DNA of 11,283 bases. Origin: an uncultured Oscillospiraceae bacterium (lineage in GTDB: Bacteria; Bacillota; Clostridia; Oscillospirales; Ruminococcaceae). Where the stretch lies: NCBI GenBank assembly GCA_900552945.1, contig USBI01000052.1, positions 1-11,283 of the forward strand, written 5' to 3'. The stretch's first letter is position 1; each line of letters starts with the position of its first letter. The position numbers were made by a program, and so were the translations under genes. Shown here one piece after another: positions 5,516-11,283 of the stretch. Below the pieces are notes generated by a model. The model was not told the origin of the DNA. It searched no databases and saw nothing but the letters and a program-made list of their open reading frames with translations.

Positions 5516-6775
5516 CTACGCAGCAGAATCAACCGTTTGAGACTCAGTTGTGCTCTCTTCCACACTAGATGATGTTTCCTCGCTGCTTGGGGATTGCTCT
5601 TCAGAAGACGCAGCTTGCTCCCCGCCTTGGGTCTGTGAATCGGAAGACACTGATTCATCCTCAAGGCTGCTGGCAGGGCGAAAATATGCTGTACCGGTTT
5701 TCTGCACATCAATAATACCTGTTTCGCTCTCACCCAGACGAGTTTCTGCCAGTTCTTTAGCAAATGTGAGTTTATATTCCAAATCGCTGATATTACCCAG
5801 GTCCACCCGAAAACGATTATCCAAAAAAACACGAATGTCAACCACGCTGTTAATATCCACCCGGGTAATGTTATCAAGCCCTATATTTTCCGCTGCGGCG
5901 TTGATTTCATTGAGAATATCCATTCCCTCGCCGCTGCCCGCGGAAAGAAATGTTCCAACTGTGTTTTCCGGTATCTCCACTCCATTTACCACAAACGTAT
6001 TTTCAGCCGGTTGGGCAAGGCCGGTTTCCAAAATCCTTCCGGCTTCACTCACCGTACTGTACAAACCGCCGTTTGAAAAACTCATGACAGGCTGGGCATC
6101 TGTCACCGTAATAACAATGGAATTCGGAAAAGAACGGGAAATCTGCACATGGTCCACAAACACCAGTGCATCGACAATCTGTTCCTCTGCTCGGCCTGTG
6201 TTAATTCGAAAGAGATTATCGCCGGTATGCAGACCCGAAGCCGCGATAATTTCATCCGCGCTATAACGCCCGCTTCCTTCCACCGTGATGGTGTCAATGT
6301 TAAAAAACACGGTCAAAGAAAGAACAATGCCCGCAATAACTACAAACAAAAATAATATAATGTAATATAGTGTATATCTTTTTTTCCGTCGGCGCCGATG
6401 CCCCGCAGTCACCGAACGCTGAAGACGTTCCCTCTCGTTCAGAGGCTGACCGGCGGGTTTTGTCTGACGGCGCATTTGAGGTTGAGTTTGGGTTGATGAA
6501 CGCCTGCCCGCAGAGGACTGCTGACGGGTTGAAGTCCTTGCGGATTCCGGAACCCGTGCCGGTCCAGAGGCCTGTGTACGCTGCCGCATACCTGCAGAAG
6601 CGTTTCCAGGTTTCGGTTTTCCGCTCTCTTTTGCCGTGCTCCCAGCACGCGGCGGCACAGTGTTTTTCGCTGTACCTTTTTTCGGTTTATCGGGCCGCGG
6701 TTTCTTTTTCCGCGGCGGTTTGGCAAGGCCATTGCGCTCATCCAGCTGTTGCCGGGCGCGCTTGACTTCATTCAT
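5516..6775 (-). CDS. divIB: Cell division protein DivIB/FtsQ with long charged tails
   Basis: DivIB/FtsQ is a bitopic membrane protein that, with FtsL and DivIC/FtsB, activates septal wall synthesis. From ATG 6775 it has 419 residues, far longer than B. subtilis DivIB (about 263). Residues 1-134 are a Lys/Arg/Pro/Ser/Gln-rich, low-complexity cytoplasmic tail. The single membrane helix is at about 135-157 (YTLYYIILFLFVVIAGIVLS). The POTRA domain follows at about 159-227 (FNIDTITVEGSGRYSADEI) and the beta domain to about 365. Residues 368-419 are a Ser/Glu/Thr-rich, strongly acidic extracellular tail. The ATG follows AAGGATG with suitable spacing and lies 19 bases after murA. An upstream in-frame start at 6859 would overlap murA and has no binding site. 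The core domains make the assignment firm; the tails are unusually extended. Confidence 0.92.
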   Translation of the reverse strand: MNEVKRARQQLDERNGLAKPPRKKKPRPDKPKKGTAKNTVPPRAGSTAKESGKPKPGNASAGMRQRTQASGPARVPESARTSTRQQSSAGRRSSTQTQPQMRRQTKPAGQPLNERERLQRSVTAGHRRRRKKRYTLYYIILFLFVVIAGIVLSLTVFFNIDTITVEGSGRYSADEIIAASGLHTGDNLFRINTGRAEEQIVDALVFVDHVQISRSFPNSIVITVTDAQPVMSFSNGGLYSTVSEAGRILETGLAQPAENTFVVNGVEIPENTVGTFLSAGSGEGMDILNEINAAAENIGLDNITRVDINSVVDIRVFLDNRFRVDLGNISDLEYKLTFAKELAETRLGESETGIIDVQKTGTAYFRPASSLEDESVSSDSQTQGGEQAASSEEQSPSSEETSSSVEESTTESQTVDSAA

Positions 6776-6794
6776 CCAAAAACATCCTTTGCTT

Positions 6795-8054
6795 TTAACT
6801 CTCTCTATGAATCCTTGCGCCGAGACGCGCAAGTGTTTTTTCGATCCGCTCATATCCACGATCGATATGGAATACTTTGGAGACAGCGGTTATTCCGGAC
6901 GCCGCGAGCCCCGCAACGACCAGAGAAGCGCCGCCCCGCAAATCAGTGGCTTCCACATTTGCACCATACAATGCCCGAACGCCTTCTACAACGGCAACTT
7001 TGCCTTCCACTTTAATCTTGGCGCCCATCCGTGTCAATTCACCCACATGTTTGTAACGATTTTCGAAAACATTTTCCACAAACATTGTCGTGCCGGAAGC
7101 AAGCGCAGCAACTGTCATAACCGGAGCCTGCGCATCGGTTGGGAAACCTGGATAAGGCATCGTGCGAATCGTCTTAAACGCTTTTAGCCGAAGCGGCGCT
7201 TTTAAGTAAACCGAATGCTGATCAGCACGCAACTTACATCCTGCCTGATCCAACACAGGAAGAATACAGCTGAAATGCTCCGGCAAAACATCGGTAAGCA
7301 AAAGTTCCCCACCTGTTACAGCGGCGGCGCACAGGTAGGTCACCGCCACAATACGGTCCGGAATAACACGGTACTCCACACCGTGAAGTTCCGGCACGCC
7401 ATCGATCACGATGGTGTTTTTACCAGCGCCGTAAATCTTCGCACCGCAAAGGTTTAAAAATTCCGCCAACGCAACGATCTCTGGTTCCTGCGCCGCGTTG
7501 GTGATAACCGTTCGTCCAAGAGCGGTAGCAGCTGCAATCATGATATTCTCGGTCGCGCCCACACTGGGGAACGAAAAAGAAATATCACAGCCGACAAACC
7601 GTCTGCTTTCCAGCCGGCAGTCCAACAGGCCATATTCTTCATTGATTTTCAGCCCGAGCTGCCTCAAACCGGCTAAATGCAAATCAATCGGTCTGGGGCC
7701 CAGTTCACAGCCGCCTGGAAAAGACACCTGCGCACTGTGTGTGCGGGCCGCAATGGCTCCCAGAAAAACCACCGAGGAGCGCATTTCACGCATCAAATCA
7801 TCCGGAACATCGGAACGGGAAACACTGGAAGCATCCACTTCCACCGAATTTCCGACGCGGGAAATACGGCACCCCAGATAATTTAATATCTTACACGCGG
7901 CGTCCACATCTGTCAAATCCGGGCAATTATGTAATACCGTTTTGCCTTTTACCAGAAGCGCCGCCGCAAACAAAGGCAATGCGCTGTTCTTGGCTCCCTG
8001 CACCGGGAGTTCTCCGACCAACGGCACCCCGCCAGATATATATAGTTTTTCCAT
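6795..8054 (-). CDS. murA: UDP-N-acetylglucosamine 1-carboxyvinyltransferase
   Basis: MurA adds the enolpyruvyl group of phosphoenolpyruvate to UDP-GlcNAc, the first committed step of peptidoglycan synthesis, in the cytoplasm. The 419-residue protein is full length. The substrate-binding Lys22-Asn23 lie in QGAKNSALPL. The catalytic loop FPGGCELGPRPIDLHL holds Cys116, the residue alkylated by fosfomycin, so the enzyme looks fosfomycin-sensitive. The general-base region PGFPTDAQAP holds Asp307, and the C-terminal HIDRGYE holds Arg399. ATG 8054 follows AGGGAGG with 8 bases between. It lies between murG and divIB, separated from murG by 90 bases that hold a hairpin. Many Firmicutes have two murA genes; whether another exists elsewhere cannot be seen. 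Confidence 0.97.
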   Translation of the reverse strand: MEKLYISGGVPLVGELPVQGAKNSALPLFAAALLVKGKTVLHNCPDLTDVDAACKILNYLGCRISRVGNSVEVDASSVSRSDVPDDLMREMRSSVVFLGAIAARTHSAQVSFPGGCELGPRPIDLHLAGLRQLGLKINEEYGLLDCRLESRRFVGCDISFSFPSVGATENIMIAAATALGRTVITNAAQEPEIVALAEFLNLCGAKIYGAGKNTIVIDGVPELHGVEYRVIPDRIVAVTYLCAAAVTGGELLLTDVLPEHFSCILPVLDQAGCKLRADQHSVYLKAPLRLKAFKTIRTMPYPGFPTDAQAPVMTVAALASGTTMFVENVFENRYKHVGELTRMGAKIKVEGKVAVVEGVRALYGANVEATDLRGGASLVVAGLAASGITAVSKVFHIDRGYERIEKTLARLGARIHRES

Positions 8055-8082
8055 TCAAACACCCTCCCTGATGATGCAGATA

Positions 8083-8113
8083 AATCCGTAATGCCTGCGG
8101 GGCCTTACGGATT
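8083..8113 (-). other. Intercistronic hairpin between murG and murA
   Basis: AATCCGTAA (8083-8091) pairs with TTACGGATT (8105-8113), a 9-base perfect stem; inner GCC/GGC pairs can extend it. No U tract follows, so it is not a standard terminator. It could be an mRNA stabiliser or processing site, or a partial attenuator in the only wide gap of the mur genes here. Confidence 0.6.
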
Positions 8114-8144
8114 ATTCTATGCCAGAGAGGCGTATTTGGTGATT

Positions 8145-9272
8145 TTAATCGTTTTGGGGAACAAGCTCGCGCACAGCGCGGTAGATTTGATCCGCCGTAT
8201 CCAAAACAGCAAGAGCCGAAGCGTTTCTGGAAAGTTCCTGCAGTTTTTCCGGGTTCATGCACAGGTCTTTGACCACCGCTACAAACTCTTCCTTGTTGTA
8301 ATTCTTTTCTTCAATGACGATTGCCGCATGATGATTCTGCAAAACAAGCGCATTGTGGTACTGATGGTTTTCACTGACCGTGGGACACGGAATGAGGATG
8401 GACGCTTTCCCGGCCACTTCCAATTCACTCAAAGTAATCGCGCCGGAACGGCAGATAACCAAGTCAGCCGCCGCAAGGCAGGTGTCCATGTTGTCAATAT
8501 ACCGGCGCACATCAATACGCTTTTTGCCTTCAAGATTCACGCCGCGGTCCTTGAGCATTTTCGGAAACACTTCCGCACCAAGCTGACCGTAACCATGAAT
8601 GTGATTGATCGCGTCTGTATTCTGGTGCCATTCCATCAGATCCGCGGCAATGCGGTTGATGGTGATTGCACCAAGACTTCCACCAAAAGACAAAATACAG
8701 ACCTTATCATCCATACCAAGCTCTTTGCGGGCTTCCGCCTTTGATTTATAAATGATGCTTTCCCGCACCGGGTTTCCGGTTACATATACCTTCCCGCGGA
8801 TCTTCAACAATTTTCTGGCTTCCTGCACCGCAAGGCAGACAACATCCGCTTTTTTGGCAAGCGCCTTTGTGGTAACTCCGGGAAACGCGTTCTGCTCATG
8901 AATGAGTGTTTTGATTCCCATTTTCTGAGCAGTAAAGACGATCGGACCGCTGACATATCCTCCCGTGCCAATCACAATATCCGGCTTAAAGTCGTTGATG
9001 ATCTTTTTGGCCGTATGAGGAGAGGTCAGCATATAGCAGACCGTTTTCACATTATGCCGAATATCCTCCGGGGAAAAGCCACGCCAAAACCCTTTGACTT
9101 GAATGGGGGTAAAGTCATAGCCGGCGTTTTTCACAAGCCTGGCTTCCATTCCATCCGGCGTACCGGCGAAAAGAATTTCGGCATCCGGCTCATGCCGTTT
9201 AATACACGCCGCAATGGCAAGAGCCGGGTTGATATGTCCGGCTGTTCCGCCCCCTGCTAACAAAACTCTCAT
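8145..9272 (-). CDS. murG: UDP-GlcNAc:undecaprenyl-PP-MurNAc-pentapeptide GlcNAc transferase
   Basis: MurG is a peripheral GT-B glycosyltransferase on the inner face of the membrane that turns lipid I into lipid II. The 375-residue protein has all family landmarks. These are the first glycine loop LLAGGGTAGHINPALA (4-19, with His13), GTGGYVSGP (102-110), HEQNAFPG (125-132), the second-domain glycine loop SFGGSLGA (195-202), and the UDP-GlcNAc site RSGAITLSELEVAGK (275-289) with ENHQYHNA (301-308). ATG 9272 follows AAGGTG with 7 bases between, and the gene begins 16 bases after the ftsW stop, so the two are likely translated from one message. It acts on the product of MraY encoded upstream. 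Confidence 0.98.
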   Translation of the reverse strand: MRVLLAGGGTAGHINPALAIAACIKRHEPDAEILFAGTPDGMEARLVKNAGYDFTPIQVKGFWRGFSPEDIRHNVKTVCYMLTSPHTAKKIINDFKPDIVIGTGGYVSGPIVFTAQKMGIKTLIHEQNAFPGVTTKALAKKADVVCLAVQEARKLLKIRGKVYVTGNPVRESIIYKSKAEARKELGMDDKVCILSFGGSLGAITINRIAADLMEWHQNTDAINHIHGYGQLGAEVFPKMLKDRGVNLEGKKRIDVRRYIDNMDTCLAAADLVICRSGAITLSELEVAGKASILIPCPTVSENHQYHNALVLQNHHAAIVIEEKNYNKEEFVAVVKDLCMNPEKLQELSRNASALAVLDTADQIYRAVRELVPQND

Positions 9273-9288
9273 ATTCTCACACCTTCAT

Positions 9289-10419
9289 TTACTGCTTCAT
9301 AATGGCTGAATGCCTTGATATATTCAACACCACTCCCATTTGCAACAACTGCATTAACAGCGCTGTACCGCCGTAACTGAAAAACGGCAGACTGATACCA
9401 GTGTTTGGAACAGTATTGGTAACAACCGCGATGTTGACAATTACTTGTATACCGATTTGAGCAGTCAAACCGACTGCAAGCATGGAACCAAACTTATCCG
9501 GCGCACGGGAAGCAATGATGAAACCGCGTACCACAAACAACGCAAAAAGGGTTACCAGCACAACCGCGCCGATAAAGCCGAGTTCTTCACAGACGATGGA
9601 AAAAATAAAGTCATTCTGCGGTTCCGGCAGATACAGGTATTTCTGCCTTGAGTTTCCAAGGCCCAGCCCGGTAAATCCACCCGAACCAATTGCCAAGAGA
9701 GACTGTACCGTCTGGTAGGTATCGCCTTGCGGATCCGAAAACGGATCCAGCCAGCTGGCCAGCCTTGCTTCCACATATCCGATACCGCCGTATAGAATAA
9801 CTAAGAGCACACCTAGCGCGGCAATGATCAAAAGCGCGACATAGTAGCGATATTTTACACCACCGACAAACATCATAACCAATGCAATGGAAACGATAAG
9901 AATTGTACCGGAAAGATGCGGCTCCAAAATCATGAGAACGCATACGATGCCAAGCGGTATCATAAAAGGAAGCACGCCGTACCGGAATGTGCCCATTTTA
10001 TCATAGTTTTTCATGATAAGATAGGCAAAGAGCAAAACCAGCGCGAATTTCATGATCTCAGACGGCTGAAAGGTGATGATCTTCAGGTCAATCCACCTTC
10101 GTGCCCCTTTTTGTTCCGGCATGAACAGTACAATCACAAGAAGCAGCAAGCCGCCGCCAAAGAACCATGGAACAAACTTCAAAAGAACGTGATAATTGAT
10201 ACAGGAAACAAACAGCATGCCAGCAATGCCCATGACCGCAAATATCGCCTGACGTTTGATAAAATACAGACTGTCACCGTACTGGTAATAGGCATAAGCG
10301 TAGCTTGCTGAAAACAGCATGATAAGGCCGAATGTGAGAAGCACAAGAATGATGATGAGGAATGTTGCATCCATATGCGGCAAACGTTTTGCCGTTGCCC
10401 GTTTTTGTTTTGTTGCCAC
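9289..10419 (-). CDS. ftsW: SEDS-family peptidoglycan glycosyltransferase FtsW
   Basis: FtsW is a multi-spanning membrane enzyme that polymerises lipid II at the septum with a partner class B PBP. From GTG 10419 the protein has 376 residues and about ten membrane helices. Signatures are GARRWI (about 106-111), FQPSE (117-121), LPEPQNDFIFSIVCEELG (with Asp270 aligned to the catalytic aspartate of SEDS enzymes), and NTGISLPFFSYGG (339-351). The start is uncertain: ATG 10425 lies only 3 bases after GGAGG, while GTG 10419 is 9 bases away, matching other genes here; the two differ by two residues. It follows mraY with no murD between. RodA or SpoVE would look similar, but the position between mraY and murG favours FtsW. 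Confidence 0.93.
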   Translation of the reverse strand: MATKQKRATAKRLPHMDATFLIIILVLLTFGLIMLFSASYAYAYYQYGDSLYFIKRQAIFAVMGIAGMLFVSCINYHVLLKFVPWFFGGGLLLLVIVLFMPEQKGARRWIDLKIITFQPSEIMKFALVLLFAYLIMKNYDKMGTFRYGVLPFMIPLGIVCVLMILEPHLSGTILIVSIALVMMFVGGVKYRYYVALLIIAALGVLLVILYGGIGYVEARLASWLDPFSDPQGDTYQTVQSLLAIGSGGFTGLGLGNSRQKYLYLPEPQNDFIFSIVCEELGFIGAVVLVTLFALFVVRGFIIASRAPDKFGSMLAVGLTAQIGIQVIVNIAVVTNTVPNTGISLPFFSYGGTALLMQLLQMGVVLNISRHSAIMKQ

Positions 10420-10428
10420 CGGCATTCC

Positions 10429-10433
10429 CCTCC
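10429..10433 (-). promoter_or_regulatory. Ribosome binding site of ftsW that favours the GTG start
   Basis: GGAGG leaves 9 bases to GTG 10419 but only 3 to ATG 10425. Three bases is too close for efficient initiation in Gram-positives, so the downstream GTG is preferred, although ATG remains possible. Confidence 0.55.
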
Positions 10434-10450
10434 AAAAACAAAATTATAAA

Positions 10451-11283
10451 TCAGATCTGCAACGCAAGAAACACCGCCAGCCCACCAAACACAAGCGTAA
10501 CCAGCGAAAAGACAAGAACAATTTTCACTTCACTCCAGCCGCACATCTCAAAATGATGATGGATCGGGCTCATTTTAAACACCCGTTTTCCGGTCAATTT
10601 AAAACTTGTGACCTGAATGACAACCGAAAGTTCTTCACAAATGTAAACAATCCCGATTGGGATAAGCAAAACCGGCAATCCAACGCCCATACCGAGCGCG
10701 ATGACCATGCCGCCCAAAAACATCGAGCCTAAGTCGCCCATAAAGCATTTTGCCGGATAGAAATTCCAGACAAGGAAGCCCAGGCAGGCGCCTGCCAGAG
10801 CAGTGGAAAGAACAGACATATTATCAAAGCGGTAAACCGAAGAAATAACCATATACACAATGGCGACTACAAAAGTAACCGAAGAGGCAAGGCCGTCAAT
10901 TCCATCGGTCAGATTCACCGCATTGACAAAACCTACGATTCCGATCACGATCAGCGGATAATAGAAGAAACCAAAATCCACCTGACCCAGCAGAGGGAAA
11001 ACCACAACCGTTGATGTATCCCCGCAAAGATACAGAGTGGCAATGTATGCGGCCGCGATCAAAAACTGCATGACTAATTTTTGCCGCGCTTTGAGTCCAA
11101 GATTTCTCTTTTTGACAACCTTGATGTAATCGTCAATAAATCCAACAAAACCAAATGCGAGCGCCATGACGATTCCGGCAAAAAAACGGCCCGCTTCAAT
11201 CGCCGTAGCTCCTTGTTCGCCGCCCAGATACAGGATCAGATACCCCACCAGCGCCGCTGCCAAAACACCGGCAATCATCATAA
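10451..11283 (-). CDS. mraY: Phospho-N-acetylmuramoyl-pentapeptide transferase (5' end outside window)
   Basis: MraY is an integral membrane enzyme that transfers phospho-MurNAc-pentapeptide to undecaprenyl phosphate, giving lipid I. The visible 276 residues are the C-terminal six-sevenths; roughly 45 N-terminal residues lie beyond the window, so the Met codons at the edge are internal. Catalytic landmarks are GFIDDYIK (47-54 of the fragment, with the paired aspartates), NLTDGIDGLA (123-132), FYPAKCFMGDLGS (174-186) and the triple-His loop SPIHHHFEMCGWSE (238-251), which sets it apart from WecA/TagO. Several membrane helices separate these loops. The stop is 25 bases before ftsW. Normally murD follows mraY in dcw clusters; here it does not. 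Confidence 0.97.
   Translation of the reverse strand, partial: MMIAGVLAAALVGYLILYLGGEQGATAIEAGRFFAGIVMALAFGFVGFIDDYIKVVKKRNLGLKARQKLVMQFLIAAAYIATLYLCGDTSTVVVFPLLGQVDFGFFYYPLIVIGIVGFVNAVNLTDGIDGLASSVTFVVAIVYMVISSVYRFDNMSVLSTALAGACLGFLVWNFYPAKCFMGDLGSMFLGGMVIALGMGVGLPVLLIPIGIVYICEELSVVIQVTSFKLTGKRVFKMSPIHHHFEMCGWSEVKIVLVFSLVTLVFGGLAVFLALQI

Noticed and set aside
5550..6266. 238-residue plus-strand frame opposite divIB
   Set aside because: It is antisense to POTRA and beta-domain coding sequence; its composition is the complement of divIB and shows no recognisable domain.
6776..6859. Longer DivIB start at 6859
   Set aside because: It would overlap the murA coding end by about 65 bases and has no binding site, while AAGGATG fits ATG 6775.
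10443..10448. TATAAT between mraY and ftsW as an ftsW promoter
   Set aside because: No -35 at proper distance and the start point would fall on the ribosome binding site.
19..11283. Mobile elements, CRISPR arrays, tRNA or rRNA genes, or a defence system
   Set aside because: No transposase, spaced direct repeats, tRNA-like folds or rRNA stretches were recognised; the region is core housekeeping sequence.

Overview
The window looks like part of a Gram-positive Clostridia-type (Firmicutes/Bacillota) genome. Most genes have GGAGG-type ribosome binding sites, promoters match sigma-A boxes (TTGACA/TATAAT-like), and genes end in U-tract hairpin terminators. The gene set is that of a low-to-mid GC Firmicute with a division and cell wall (dcw) cluster. 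The order mraY-ftsW-murG-murA-divIB-ftsZ and the FtsZ N-terminus suggest the Oscillospiraceae/Ruminococcaceae area, but that placement is an impression, not proven. The first 18 bases are not genomic: they match the Tn5/Nextera mosaic-end adapter, so real sequence starts at base 19.

Left part (19-4179): small, mostly single-gene transcription units. A gene cut by the contig end (minus strand, probably a homocysteine S-methyltransferase) is divergent from birA (plus), the biotin-protein ligase/repressor. birA converges on an AlkA-type DNA glycosylase (minus) and the two share a bidirectional terminator. Next come a D-lyxose isomerase and a CorA-type Mg2+ transporter, both minus, each with its own promoter and terminator.

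Right part (4180-11283): the dcw cluster, all on the minus strand and so transcribed from high to low coordinates. It runs mraY (5' part missing), ftsW, murG, murA, divIB, ftsZ. Together these make lipid I (MraY) and lipid II (MurG), commit UDP-GlcNAc to peptidoglycan (MurA), polymerise glycan at the septum (FtsW), and scaffold and drive division (DivIB, FtsZ). Spacing is tight from mraY to divIB, except for a 90-base murG-murA gap holding a hairpin. ftsZ has a separate leader with its own promoter(s) and a strong terminator. murD is missing from its usual place between mraY and ftsW, and ftsA is missing upstream of ftsZ.

The most interesting element is the corA leader. A 25-codon open reading frame with a strong ribosome binding site begins Met-Asn-Pro-Asp-Pro, close to the Met-Glu-Pro-Asp-Pro start of the enterobacterial Mg2+-sensing leader peptide MgtL. 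Its 3' end overlaps two mutually exclusive hairpins, one of which hides the corA ribosome binding site. This suggests a Mg2+-responsive translational switch. No mobile elements, CRISPR arrays, tRNA or rRNA genes were seen.
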